DNA of 64,000 nt from JAPLUA01 sp964625855 (GCA_964625855.1 CAZVFC010000048.1:10651-74650), one strand, 5' to 3'. Positions 26,545 through 35,457 are shown, counted from the stretch's first letter. Notes: a model not told the origin generated them from the sequence alone. A program made the numbers and translations.

Positions 26545-26972
26545 GTCTTCAGCGGGTTCCAGACGCGGCTGAAGCCGAAGCCGGCGAAGTCCTTTTCGTT
26601 GGTCGTAGCCAGCTCGTTGACGCCGTGATGGCGCAGGGTCAGGGCCAGCCGGGCGTCAATGATGCGGCGGAACGCGAAGTCCTTGGAGGAGGCGAGTTTC
26701 CAGACCTGGTCCATGACCGGGGCCGACTCCACCAAATGCCAGTTTGCGTTCCGGCAAAAGTTCTGGCAGCGCTCAGACGCCTCGGCAGAGGTTAACGGCT
26801 TGGGGAAGATCGCTGGATTGCGCAACTTAAGATACAGCTCGACCAGCATCAACTCGCATACGACCACGTCACTTCGCGGGGCCAGCGATTCCAGGAACTG
26901 GCGGGCCGCCGAGTGCTGCGGCATGGCCGAGTTCGCCGCATAAACGGCCAGGTTGGTGTCGAAGGAAATCAT
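26541..26972 (-). CDS. PIN-domain ribonuclease, VapC-like toxin
   Basis: 143 residues beginning MISFDTNLAVYAAN with the first acidic residue at Asp5. Further PIN ligands are visible: Glu in CELMLVELYLKL, Asp in RRIIDARLALTLR, and Asp in TTNEKDFAGF. Such PIN proteins are Mg-dependent RNases that cut tRNA, rRNA or mRNA. It follows a ribbon-helix-helix gene by 12 bp and overlaps can2 by 4 bp, so it is part of the CRISPR operon transcript. Confidence 0.88.
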   Translation of the reverse strand: MISFDTNLAVYAANSAMPQHSAARQFLESLAPRSDVVVCELMLVELYLKLRNPAIFPKPLTSAEASERCQNFCRNANWHLVESAPVMDQVWKLASSKDFAFRRIIDARLALTLRHHGVNELATTNEKDFAGFGFSRVWNPLKT

Positions 26973-26984
26973 GTAACCCTGACC

Positions 26985-27215
26985 TCACTGGTGACAGGCC
27001 GCCGTCCACTCCTCCTCCGGGAGGAGAGGACGCCCCAAATTGGCCGGCGGCGGCAGGCGCCATTTGTTGCCGGGCTTGCGCCCGGGGGGATTGGTCTCCG
27101 TCATATACTCCAGCCCGCGCCGCACCAATTCGGCGAAGGACCACTCCTTGCGGGCGGCCACCTCTTTGGCCCGCTGAAACAGCTCATCGGGAATCTGCAC
27201 TTGGGTCTTAATCAT
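26985..27215 (-). CDS. VapB-like ribbon-helix-helix antitoxin
   Basis: 76 residues: MIKTQVQIPDELFQRAKEVA followed by EWSFAELVRRGLEYM, the strand-helix-helix of MetJ/Arc-type antitoxins, then a Pro-rich C-terminal tail likely to wrap the toxin (NKWRLPPPANLGRPLLPEEE). It immediately precedes the PIN gene. As an autoregulating DNA-binding protein it could also influence transcription of can2 and the genes beyond. The gap to cmr1 is 95 bp, enough for its own promoter. Confidence 0.85.
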   Translation of the reverse strand: MIKTQVQIPDELFQRAKEVAARKEWSFAELVRRGLEYMTETNPPGRKPGNKWRLPPPANLGRPLLPEEEWTAACHQ

Positions 27216-27310
27216 GATGGCAATTTACCATGATGGGGATTTGAGGGCAATCAGGGCTGAGCGTGCCCGCCGTGGCGGTGCCGACGGTGAGAATGAGGAG
27301 AGGGGCATGG

Positions 27311-28411
27311 CTAGTGTGCGGCCTCGCCCTGCGCCGCGATGTGCTCAACCAAACCGTGGCTGAGAAGGGCTTCGCGCTCGTAGCCCCCCTTGGCTGAAAG
27401 TCGAATCTTCGTGTGCTCGGGTAGAAGCAGCCCGCGAAGAATCACGACTAAGAAGCGGTACTTACCAGCGAGCCGGCAAACCTTGATCCGCACGGGGCTG
27501 GGGTAGCGGTCGGTTGTAGGCCCGTTGTCGCCGGTCGGGTCGGAAGGAGAATACTTGGCCGAGACCGTGGTGGTCTCGTTGCCCCGGCGGAAACGCTGGG
27601 CAAGTGGCATGCCGAGCGCGTGCCGATACACCAGAGCGTTGTGACTCTGACCCTGCGCCGGATCGGCGACATCGTGATCGTTCTCGCCCCACTGGCTGGG
27701 CGTCCCGAAGTTGGCGCTGCCGATGCGAAGGCTGCGCATCCACCGGGCAGCGCCGGCCAACGCATCGCGTCCGGTCAAGAACTCCGGCTTTAGGAGCCTG
27801 ACCTGAACATTCGGCGGTAGGAATGAGAGCGCACCCCTGAGAGATTCAACATCGGCGAACTGGTCGTCGGGACCCCACACGCTCCCATAGCCGCGGGTGG
27901 CCCGCGTTCCGAGGGCGCCGAGCAAAGAGAACGCTCGAACGGCGGCGTCTAATTTCGGCCGGAGTGCTGGCTCTTCGCTTGCGAATGGCGGAAACCATGT
28001 CATCGCGAACGTGAAGCAGGCATTCCGGTCTGCTTTCAGTGGCAAGAGCACGCCCCGCTTCTGTTCTGAGCCCGGCTGGGGACGCAATGGCCAAAGAAAG
28101 TAGGATTCCGGCTTCCCCATGGCGTCCCGTTCATCGCGCTCACCGGTGTAGTCGAGCAGATTCTGGCTCACCTTGCGGCTCTCCTCAGACACGAGTCTAA
28201 GCGATACGCGCGAAGCCCGTGCAGGGGCGCGCTGCGCCTGGCCGAAGATGAGGTCGTCCATGGCCTGTCCGGGAAAGAGCACCCGCAGCCAAACCCGCAA
28301 TTGACCGCGCAGCGTTGGGACTCGCACCTCGGCAGACTCAGTGGGGCTTGCGCCTCCAGCGAAGCAAGGAGTCAGCAGTTCAAGAGTGGTTGGTTGGGAC
28401 GTGAGCTTCAT
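27311..28411 (-). CDS. cmr1: Cmr1 (RAMP subunit of the type III-B complex)
   Basis: 366 residues. The start, TTLELLTPCFAGGASPTES, followed by VPTLRGQLRVWLRVLFPG, matches the Cmr1 N-terminus (FxGGA...P.IRGxLRFWxR). GALGTRATRGYGSVW in the middle is the glycine-rich RAMP loop, and a second RAMP-like half follows. In Cmr complexes Cmr1 caps the 3' end of the crRNA with Cmr6. Its start overlaps the stop of cmr6 by 4 bp. It is the last of the six cmr genes in the operon. Confidence 0.9.
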   Translation of the reverse strand: MKLTSQPTTLELLTPCFAGGASPTESAEVRVPTLRGQLRVWLRVLFPGQAMDDLIFGQAQRAPARASRVSLRLVSEESRKVSQNLLDYTGERDERDAMGKPESYFLWPLRPQPGSEQKRGVLLPLKADRNACFTFAMTWFPPFASEEPALRPKLDAAVRAFSLLGALGTRATRGYGSVWGPDDQFADVESLRGALSFLPPNVQVRLLKPEFLTGRDALAGAARWMRSLRIGSANFGTPSQWGENDHDVADPAQGQSHNALVYRHALGMPLAQRFRRGNETTTVSAKYSPSDPTGDNGPTTDRYPSPVRIKVCRLAGKYRFLVVILRGLLLPEHTKIRLSAKGGYEREALLSHGLVEHIAAQGEAAH

Positions 28412-29535
28412 AATCCAGCTTGCCTCAGAGCTTCGATCCTTTTCTTACCCTTCTCGTTGTTCCAGGACCTCAAGATTGCCTTCCCCTCCTCAGAGCGGAA
28501 GAATCGCAGCACCCAACCACGTTCAGGTTCCTGTTTGGACGCAATTTCCCTCGCGCAGGCTGTCCATTCGGGTTTGCTTCGTAGGAACCTCTGGTACTCC
28601 TGTTCTTCTGGCGGCGCTTGGGCCAGTTTCCTGTCGGCATCAGCTCTTTGTTCCATCGCTCTCTGCCTCTCCAGGCGCTGTTCAGCGTCGCGCCGCACGA
28701 GGTCCAGTTCTTTCGGGGTTGGCAACCGGAAGACCCCGTAACCTGCAGCGGTCTTTGCTCCCAAGCCCGTTTGGCGCAGGCATTGATCCAGCCAGTCGCT
28801 CGTCACTTTCAGAAGCTGGTCACTTTCCGCTGCTGGTCGGCCCAGCAGGGCGAAATGCCAGATGCTGCCTTTGCCCAGTGCCAGGAACACATTCGGGACT
28901 ATGCGCCCGCGTCCTTCTTCCGGGTGAGGGGTCAAGATGTCGGGCTCCAGGGCGGGTGGCTGGTGCGGGAACCCGCCAATGAAAATGATCTCGCCGGCCT
29001 CGTGGTCCTTCTCGTCATCCGAGCCAAACACCTTTCTGGCAAGTGCGTGCGCGCTTCGACTTGGTAAATCGCCTTCGGCAAGTTGCTCCCAGTAAACCCA
29101 AGTGCTCAACGCACCCTTTAGGGTGGTGCCTGGAATCCACGGGAGCCCGGTGGTGCGGTCGGCGCAGAGCCCGACGTTTTCTAACACGCTGACCCGGCCC
29201 AGGTGGACGAGCAGGCGAGAGTCGTTTACGAGATGCACGACCCGGAACCGGTCGCCGTGCTGGCGGGCGAGACCATCTAGCCAGCGGAGCCTCGCCTCGC
29301 AAGCGGACCTCAGGCGCTGCATGCCGTTCTTGTAGCAGTCCCGAACCTGCTTGAGACTTTGGCTCTTGGGCGCATCGGCCTTCTTGTCCTCACGACCATC
29401 TTTCCAGTGGCGGAAGGAGAGCTTGTCCAGCAGAAGAGTCCACGAGTCGCATGCTGGCGATGTGTCGCTGCGAAGCGCGCGCCGAATGTTGGTCGTCACG
29501 GCGCGCTCCAGGACAGGCTGCTCAACAGTTGGCAT
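28408..29535 (-). CDS. cmr6: Cmr6 (RAMP subunit of the type III-B complex)
   Basis: 375 residues, long for Cmr6 because of a C-terminal charged helical extension (about 300-375; EQEYQRFLRSKPEW...). The core has LPWIPGTTLKGALSTWVYW, the RAMP insertion-loop motif, then the acidic GSDDEKDHEAGEIIFIGGFP, and the C-terminal glycine-rich GLGAKTAAGYGVFRLP. Cmr6 binds the 3' part of the crRNA next to Cmr1. It follows cmr5 by 10 bp and overlaps cmr1 by 4 bp. Confidence 0.9.
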   Translation of the reverse strand: MPTVEQPVLERAVTTNIRRALRSDTSPACDSWTLLLDKLSFRHWKDGREDKKADAPKSQSLKQVRDCYKNGMQRLRSACEARLRWLDGLARQHGDRFRVVHLVNDSRLLVHLGRVSVLENVGLCADRTTGLPWIPGTTLKGALSTWVYWEQLAEGDLPSRSAHALARKVFGSDDEKDHEAGEIIFIGGFPHQPPALEPDILTPHPEEGRGRIVPNVFLALGKGSIWHFALLGRPAAESDQLLKVTSDWLDQCLRQTGLGAKTAAGYGVFRLPTPKELDLVRRDAEQRLERQRAMEQRADADRKLAQAPPEEQEYQRFLRSKPEWTACAREIASKQEPERGWVLRFFRSEEGKAILRSWNNEKGKKRIEALRQAGL

Positions 29536-29545
29536 AGGCTTCCTA

Positions 29546-29917
29546 TTAGGCCACGAAGCGTTTGAGGTAGTTGAGGAAGGCGATGGCTTCGGCCGTGGCG
29601 CGGCGAAGTTGAGAGGCGTCCTGAGCCTCCGCGAGTTCCTTCACCAGCGTGTCCGGGTCTGTGGCCTTGACAATGGCGATGCCCGCACCGGAGAGGTGTT
29701 GAGCCACGGCCTTCACAACATCGAATTCGCCTTGGCGCTTGCGCTGCCCATTCTCCTTGTCCTTCCACTCAACGGCGAACGCGGATGCGGTCAACAGGCC
29801 ATCCGCCTTGATGAGCATGGGAAAGCCGCTCACCACCTCGCCGCCCTTTTGGCCGCCGAACTTATGGTCCTTCCACTTGAGGGCGTTCGCCGCGCGAATT
29901 TGAGCGAGCGTTTTCAT
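29546..29917 (-). CDS. cmr5: Cmr5 (small helical subunit)
   Basis: 123 residues, all-helical in appearance: AQIRAANALKWKDHKF, then GGEVVSGFPMLIKADGLLTA and AVAQHLSGAG. This matches the Cmr5 pattern (xxxVxxLPxxIxxxGLxxxLAF). Cmr5 forms the inner filament of the complex along the crRNA-target duplex. The start overlaps the cmr4 stop by 4 bp. Confidence 0.9.
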   Translation of the reverse strand: MKTLAQIRAANALKWKDHKFGGQKGGEVVSGFPMLIKADGLLTASAFAVEWKDKENGQRKRQGEFDVVKAVAQHLSGAGIAIVKATDPDTLVKELAEAQDASQLRRATAEAIAFLNYLKRFVA

Positions 29918-30870
29918 GGCAGTTCCTCCCGCTTGGTTTCGCAGAGGCCGTGGCCGGTGGTTTCGTCGCCGCCGATTTGGAGAATGGGCGGCTGCTTACT
30001 CGGGTCTCTACCGTCCGGCAAGAGGGCGGCGAGGGCATTGGCCGGCTCCCTCTCAGCCGTATCGCGGCGCGGCGGCAGGACGGTAAGCACGCTGTAGAAT
30101 AACGCCTCGCACGGAACGTTCTCCTGGTTGAACAAAGCACCACCCCCTTCGCCACTCGACCCTTTCGCGGTGCGCGTTTCAGGGTTGATGGCGATGCGGG
30201 CGACAACCTCAGTGCAAGTGGTGACGAAGTGCTGGAAGTTCTCATCGTGAACAATGGCGAGGCGAGCGGCCAATTTGTCGCGGGCTGTCCAGAGTGGATC
30301 GTTCGTCAGCGATTCGAGTTTGGCAGCGACGTCAACCACCCCTTTCCCTTGGTCAGCCTTCTGAGTCGCGAGTGCATATTCCTCCAGCACTGCCCGGTCC
30401 TGGTTTGGGATGAGCAGCTCAGCACCAGCAATGACGTGGTCTTTCTGTGGCTGTGGAACGGGCACGGCTCTGCCTGTGTCGCGATTGAACCGTTCCAGCG
30501 CCGCCGGGCAGGTCAGCCAGGCAAAGCACCCGGCGAGCGAGCGGACGGGGAAGGCGAGAATCTTGGCCTCCATGATTTGGACGCAGCCGGCGTGCGCGGT
30601 GATGCCAGCCGCTTCATCGAGCTTGCGGTCCTCACCGAAAAGCGTGCGACCTTCCTCCTCGCTGAGAAGCAACGTGCCGTCGGGTCTGTGGGCGTCGCGA
30701 GCCCATTGCCGCAGCACGCCTTTCAGGCTGGTGCTGGGGATGACCGGGAAGCCGGTGATGCGCTCGCGCATAATAGGCAGGTCCACCACGTCCACGGAAG
30801 TGCCGCTGCCCACATGCAGCGGGGTGCGCGTGTAGAGGGTTAGTAAATGTCGCTTCATGTTGTTTGTCAT
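29914..30870 (-). CDS. cmr4: Cmr4 (backbone RAMP subunit, target RNA cleavage)
   Basis: 318 residues. LYTRTPLHVGSGTSVDVVDLP and GFPVIPSTSLKGVLRQW are diagnostic of Cmr4, and the acidic region LLSEEEGRTLFGE follows. Several Cmr4 copies form the backbone around the crRNA and cut the bound target RNA at 6-nt steps through an active-site Asp, probably in the VDVVDLP region. Starts at Met1 or Met5 (MKRHLL) are possible. It lies 9 bp after cmr3. Confidence 0.93.
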   Translation of the reverse strand: MTNNMKRHLLTLYTRTPLHVGSGTSVDVVDLPIMRERITGFPVIPSTSLKGVLRQWARDAHRPDGTLLLSEEEGRTLFGEDRKLDEAAGITAHAGCVQIMEAKILAFPVRSLAGCFAWLTCPAALERFNRDTGRAVPVPQPQKDHVIAGAELLIPNQDRAVLEEYALATQKADQGKGVVDVAAKLESLTNDPLWTARDKLAARLAIVHDENFQHFVTTCTEVVARIAINPETRTAKGSSGEGGGALFNQENVPCEALFYSVLTVLPPRRDTAEREPANALAALLPDGRDPSKQPPILQIGGDETTGHGLCETKREELP

Positions 30871-30879
30871 AGTGTGTGT

Positions 30880-32199
30880 TTAGCAGTTAAAGAGTTCCTC
30901 GGCCAACGCGGGGACGTCTGCGGACGTGCAGTGCGGGTCGACCCTCGTGCTGCACAGGCCGCAGCCGAAACCCTTCTCACCGAAGAAATCAGAACGTGGG
31001 CCGAACGTATCAGATTGGGGGTCACAGTGCAGCAGGGCGATCAGCGCATTGGCCGTGGGCGCAGAGTCGCACAGGAAGTAATAGACGGAACCGGCCGGGA
31101 CGGCGAGGCGGGTTTCCTTGGGGGTGCCATCCACTGCGTCCCAGCCGGCGAAGGGGATGGATTTGCCAAGGCACGCACCAATGAGCCGCGCGCGGCCCGG
31201 GAGCCGCAGGCAGACCTCGCCGGCGGGGCGTTGCTGCGGTGAGTTGTCCTTGCACCATCCGGGCAGCCACCCGTGCGCAAAGACGGTGGGCGTGATGAGC
31301 GCCCACTTGACCAGGCAAGGTCCGTTGCCTTCTGAGAGCGGCGCTTTGGGCAGTGCGGTGTCGGGGCCGGGCCAGAGACGAGCCAGCCGTCGCTCACCGC
31401 CGAGAAGCAGAAATGAAAGCTTCGCAAGCCGTTCGGCCTCATCGTCGCGCGGACGCACCAGAGCTGTCCATGCGGCCAGGCGGAGTTCCTTGCTCGGACG
31501 CAGGTAGGCCCCGGAGTAGAGTTGGCCGGACTTGGCAGCGGAGGTGCCGGGCTCGATCTCCAAGCCGATGCGGTGTTCGGCTGCCCATAAGCCCGACTCG
31601 GGAAGCGGAGCGAGATTCGCTTCCAGTTCTCCGTTCAGGTAGGCACCGTATTGACCGGGCGTCCACCAGCCCAGGCACATGTTCTTGCTGGCGGGAATGG
31701 GCGAGACGGGCACGCAAGGGAGGTGCGGGACGCTGGAGACGGCGGCTTGCTGCTGAAGCAATTGGAGGGGATGAATCTGGTCATCTTCGCTGACTTGGGC
31801 GTCGAGCGGGACCGGCAGAAACAAACCAGTGGGTGCGTTGGGCTTTTGCTCATGAGGCTCCAGCCACGGGAACGGCCCAAGGGTGCGCAGGGATTGATAG
31901 GCGGTCGTAGCGACTTGCGTCTGGCCACGCGCCTCACGATACGCCGAGACCGATAATGGGGCGCCGCGGCCCAGCTCCCGTCGGGAACGGCTGCCAAGGT
32001 GGCGGCCCGTCTCAGCTTTGGCAGGTCGCAGGTCTCCGTCGGCCAGCAGTAGTGTACTGCGAAAGGCTTCGTGCAGGGTGCTGGGCCAAGGCAGGCGGCA
32101 GCCGTGGCCGCGTCCCTGGCCAGCCGCCATGGGAATGGAATCGCGGAAGAAGAGAACGTCCGTAGGTTCAATGAGAACGGGGGTGAAGGTCGCTTTCAT
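30880..32199 (-). CDS. cmr3: Cmr3 (crRNA 5'-tag binding RAMP subunit)
   Basis: A start at 32199 gives MKATFTPVLIEPTDVLFFRD, the canonical Cmr3 N-terminus, and overlaps the cmr2 stop by 4 bp (ATGA); a longer frame to 32232 is rejected. 439 residues, with GAYLRPSKELRLAAWTALV and a C-terminal glycine loop GEKGFGCGLCSTRVD. Cmr3 pairs with Cas10 and holds the crRNA 5' tag. Eleven to sixteen codons before its stop the gene contains the dispersed 16-mer GGACGTCTGCGGACGT (30912-30927), coding TSADVP. Confidence 0.9.
   Translation of the reverse strand: MKATFTPVLIEPTDVLFFRDSIPMAAGQGRGHGCRLPWPSTLHEAFRSTLLLADGDLRPAKAETGRHLGSRSRRELGRGAPLSVSAYREARGQTQVATTAYQSLRTLGPFPWLEPHEQKPNAPTGLFLPVPLDAQVSEDDQIHPLQLLQQQAAVSSVPHLPCVPVSPIPASKNMCLGWWTPGQYGAYLNGELEANLAPLPESGLWAAEHRIGLEIEPGTSAAKSGQLYSGAYLRPSKELRLAAWTALVRPRDDEAERLAKLSFLLLGGERRLARLWPGPDTALPKAPLSEGNGPCLVKWALITPTVFAHGWLPGWCKDNSPQQRPAGEVCLRLPGRARLIGACLGKSIPFAGWDAVDGTPKETRLAVPAGSVYYFLCDSAPTANALIALLHCDPQSDTFGPRSDFFGEKGFGCGLCSTRVDPHCTSADVPALAEELFNC
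30912..30927. repeat. GGACGTCTGCGGACGT dispersed 16-mer, copy 2
   Basis: Identical to 24184-24199 and 35438-35453. Here it lies inside the last codons of cmr3. Confidence 0.75.
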
Positions 32200-34943
32200 G
32201 GTTGGTCCTGCAGGCGTCTGACAAAAGCCCAAGCCATCCAGAAGTGGATGAAGCCGCGCGGAGTCAGGGCGGGCTGCTCAAGGTTCTCTCCAATGAGTGC
32301 GCCAATCCAGCGGCTGGAGTTGCTCGTGGCGTCGGCCGGCTCTTGGTTCGCCTGCTGTTTCAACACATGGCGCAATTCGGCTTCGACAGCGCTCTTCAAG
32401 TCGGAAGTCCATTGCTTTCCCCAGCCGCTGTCGTTGTGGGTGGCGGTCGAAGTCAGCAACGGACGTAGCAATTGAAGGTAACGGTAGGCAAAACGCCCAG
32501 ACCGGTCGAGAACGCGGCTGGTGAGTTCCGCCCAGACGCCAGCCACGCCGCCTTCCCATTTTGCCGCGAACTGGGGCGACTCGCCCGAGCGTTTGAGGAT
32601 GCTGACGCAGAAAGCTGCTTTCCCCGGCACAGACTTGGCCGCGTGTTCGGCGTCACGCGCGGCCTGGATGGTGTCCTGCATGGGGGCGCGGACATGGCCG
32701 ATAGCAATGCCGACAGAAGCGGTGGCTTCGGGTCCCATCACCATCAACGGCCAGTTTGGCCGGAGGTGTTCGCCTTTGCCGGAACTGTGCCTGCAACGGA
32801 TAAAGCCCGGAGAGTCAGGGTAGAACTCAAACAGATCTTCCAGCACTTGACGAACACAGCGCGGCGCCTCGGCTGGCAGTTCGCCTCGGAAGGCGCATTG
32901 CAGCGCGAAGGCGCAATCCAGCGCCTTCTCCGCCGGGAGCATTGCCAGAACATCATCTCCGCCGGAGTAGAGGAGTTGACCATGGAAAGCCTCGACCACT
33001 TGACCAGCGCAGTAGAGGCTGAAGTTGCCCAACGCTTCGGAGAGGGCCGCGTGGAATCCGGGCGTCAGCGGGCGACGAACCGCGCCAGCCTGCAGCCCGC
33101 CAGCCTTGGCCGGCTGCCAGTGCTTTTTGAAGTAACCCTTGGGTGACTTTTCATCCGCCTCGGTGCCGGCGAGCACTTTGAACAAGGGTGGGGTCTTGGC
33201 GCCGCTCACCCACTGGCCCAAGTCGTCGCCGTCCATGCAGAGCACGGCATAGTAGGCCGGTTCCTTGTCGGCGGGAGCATCGGTTTCCTCCCGGTCAATG
33301 GCATTGGCAATGTCCTGGACGGACTCGAAACGGGGCGGAGGAACGCCAAGGGTCTTCTCCACCCAGACTCGCGGATACAGGCGCTTGATCACATTAACTG
33401 CGCCGTATTTCTGCCTGCCCTTGAACCCGCCGCGTTCCTCCCCGCCGTAGGCTTTGCGTAGGAAATCCCAGAACCGGTTGTTTGGATTGTCTGGGTTCTC
33501 TTCATCCAGCCCTTTGGTCGGCCCGCCCAGGACTTCGTTACGCCCGTCGAGGTGGTCTTTGGGCACCCCGCGCTCAAGTGGGGGGCTCTTGGTATCCCAA
33601 GCGTCGAAGGCACGGGCATTCTTAGCGGCGGCGAACTTCCAGTCGGTGAGCGCATAGTTCAGGGCCCAGACCAAGCCGGCGTTGTCGAAGACCGGTAGCG
33701 CCCCGGCTGAGAGAGTTTGGCCGATCGCGTCCAGCAGCAGGGACCTCCACTCCGTCCCTTGTTTCCACGACTTGTGCTTGTAGCAGCGGGCGTCGCGATG
33801 TTCAGGCCGAATCATTTCTCTCGCCCATTGCACCGCGTGGCAGAGCGGGTGATTCCGCCATCCATCTTTCAGCGGCGGCGTGGCAAGCTGTTCAGCCTGT
33901 CGAACTGCCTCCTCTGGCCCAACCCAATCATGTACGACGTAATCCACCACAGGAAAGCGGGCGACCTGCTCATCCCAGAACATGTCCCAGTCCGGGAACT
34001 GGCCGCCGCTCTCTTGCAGCTTTGCGACGACGTCAGCATGAACCGCATTCGCGATTTGCTTCCAGGCATTACGCACGGCGTCCTCAGTCATTTGGGCAAG
34101 CCCCCTTCCGCCCTTGCTCCAGCCCTTGGGAGCCACGGCGAGGAAGCGGTTAGGCAGGCTCGGCGTCAGCAATTCGTTGCGATGAGAAGCTCGGAGCGCG
34201 TCGGGCAGGATGCCTTGGTCGTGCCAGAACCAGTCCGCCAAGGGCACGCCGCGCAGTTGTGGGCAGATAATTGCGTCCGGGCCGGCTTCCTTGGCCACCG
34301 CAAGCATGGCCTGCGCGATTAAATAACTGAGCAGGAAGCTCCCCGCCCAGAGGTCCTGTGTCTTGCGCGCCTGCTTGATGAAGTCCTGGACGGGACCGAT
34401 CTGAAAGAGCAGGAAGGAAACGCCTTGGTCACAGTTCGCCAGGGCGCTGACCAATCCGTTGTGCTGCCAAAGCGTGTGGTCGGGAATCCGGGTGTCGGCG
34501 ACCAGGAAGCTGAGTTGACCATTCTCCCGCGCGCACAGCTCGGGCCAGAGGCGCCAAACCAGCGGGAATTTGCGCTCCCAGTTCTGTCCGTCCTTTGCGC
34601 CGACGCGCTGGAGCGCACGGGTCATCATGGTCTCCGCGGCTTCAGGCGTGGCCGGGAACTCGGAGAGGCGCAGAGTCGTGCCCGCAAGCGGATGGTGGAA
34701 GGCGAACCCGCTCCGTTTCCAATCCGACCTTACGCCGCTAGTCTCCGGATCTGGAAAGACAAGGCGGTCTGCCGCCGCAGCCATGTGATCGTCCATGCGC
34801 ACGAAATGGTGGCGCATGTCATCCGGAGTAAGTCCAGCCTCGCGTAGAAACGACTCCCGAGCGTCCTCATGCCCCGAGATGCGGAAGGGTTTGTGCGGCG
34901 GGTCGTGCAGGAAGGCCAGCAGCTTGTTTTTCCAGTTAACCAT
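32196..34943 (-). CDS. cmr2: Cas10/Cmr2, cyclic-oligoadenylate synthase subunit
   Basis: 915 residues. The N-terminus has an HD-type pair in LAFLHDPPHKPF (H13, D14), as in Cmr2 HD domains. The palm-domain catalytic motif GGDD is at residues 661-664 (LLYSGGDDVLAML), and the first palm-like domain has YAVLCMDGDDLGQWVSG. Intact GGDD predicts synthesis of cyclic oligoadenylates on target RNA binding, the signal for the CARF proteins downstream. FQIGPVQDFIKQARKTQDLW is the conserved Cmr2 helix. First gene of the cas operon, with GAAAGGAA about 11 bp upstream of the ATG as a likely ribosome-binding site. Confidence 0.95.
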   Translation of the reverse strand: MVNWKNKLLAFLHDPPHKPFRISGHEDARESFLREAGLTPDDMRHHFVRMDDHMAAAADRLVFPDPETSGVRSDWKRSGFAFHHPLAGTTLRLSEFPATPEAAETMMTRALQRVGAKDGQNWERKFPLVWRLWPELCARENGQLSFLVADTRIPDHTLWQHNGLVSALANCDQGVSFLLFQIGPVQDFIKQARKTQDLWAGSFLLSYLIAQAMLAVAKEAGPDAIICPQLRGVPLADWFWHDQGILPDALRASHRNELLTPSLPNRFLAVAPKGWSKGGRGLAQMTEDAVRNAWKQIANAVHADVVAKLQESGGQFPDWDMFWDEQVARFPVVDYVVHDWVGPEEAVRQAEQLATPPLKDGWRNHPLCHAVQWAREMIRPEHRDARCYKHKSWKQGTEWRSLLLDAIGQTLSAGALPVFDNAGLVWALNYALTDWKFAAAKNARAFDAWDTKSPPLERGVPKDHLDGRNEVLGGPTKGLDEENPDNPNNRFWDFLRKAYGGEERGGFKGRQKYGAVNVIKRLYPRVWVEKTLGVPPPRFESVQDIANAIDREETDAPADKEPAYYAVLCMDGDDLGQWVSGAKTPPLFKVLAGTEADEKSPKGYFKKHWQPAKAGGLQAGAVRRPLTPGFHAALSEALGNFSLYCAGQVVEAFHGQLLYSGGDDVLAMLPAEKALDCAFALQCAFRGELPAEAPRCVRQVLEDLFEFYPDSPGFIRCRHSSGKGEHLRPNWPLMVMGPEATASVGIAIGHVRAPMQDTIQAARDAEHAAKSVPGKAAFCVSILKRSGESPQFAAKWEGGVAGVWAELTSRVLDRSGRFAYRYLQLLRPLLTSTATHNDSGWGKQWTSDLKSAVEAELRHVLKQQANQEPADATSNSSRWIGALIGENLEQPALTPRGFIHFWMAWAFVRRLQDQP

Positions 34944-35457
34944 CTGAACAGGTTCCTTTCATCCGAGTGTTTGCCTCGGGGCTAATCGTAGTGCCGACAG
35001 TCGCGCGCGCAAGACAATTCTGACTGAATACTTCTGCATGGGCGCATTCGCGAGCCTTTGGCAAGGCAGGCAGGAACGCCTTGCCGAGGCGCCCGCTTTT
35101 TCTGTGGGCCAAGGTGACCGGCTGAGGGACTGAAAACGGAGCAAGCCAAAGTACCCCACATATAGGGGCCAGGCTATTAGGGGAGCCACCAAGGGTAGTG
35201 CTTTTCTGGGGCTTTTTGGCGTAAAGGGCCTCAGACTGCAACGGTTGGGCTTGCCCGTGGGTTTCCGCCCAGGGATGCGAATGGCACCGAGGAAGAAACG
35301 GCCCGCCAGGGGCGGGCTCGGCGAGTCGGCTCTCCCAACCATTCGTGAATGCGCCCCTCCCGAATGAATTTGCCATGTGCATGAATTAGGTTTCACACCC
35401 ACAGCGTCGCAGAAGTCCCTCTCCCATTCACGAATGCGGACGTCTGCGGACGTCCAC
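34944..35457 (-). promoter_or_regulatory. Upstream region of the cmr operon
   Basis: 514 bp with no credible gene; it must contain the main promoter for the minus-strand cmr operon. Two near-identical sites 85 bp apart, CCATTCGTGAATGCG (35339-35353) and CCATTCACGAATGCG (35424-35438), each contain the imperfect palindrome CATTCxxGAATG and could be operators. The second abuts the third copy of GGACGTCTGCGGACGT (35438-35453). No confident -35/-10 pair was found. Confidence 0.4.
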
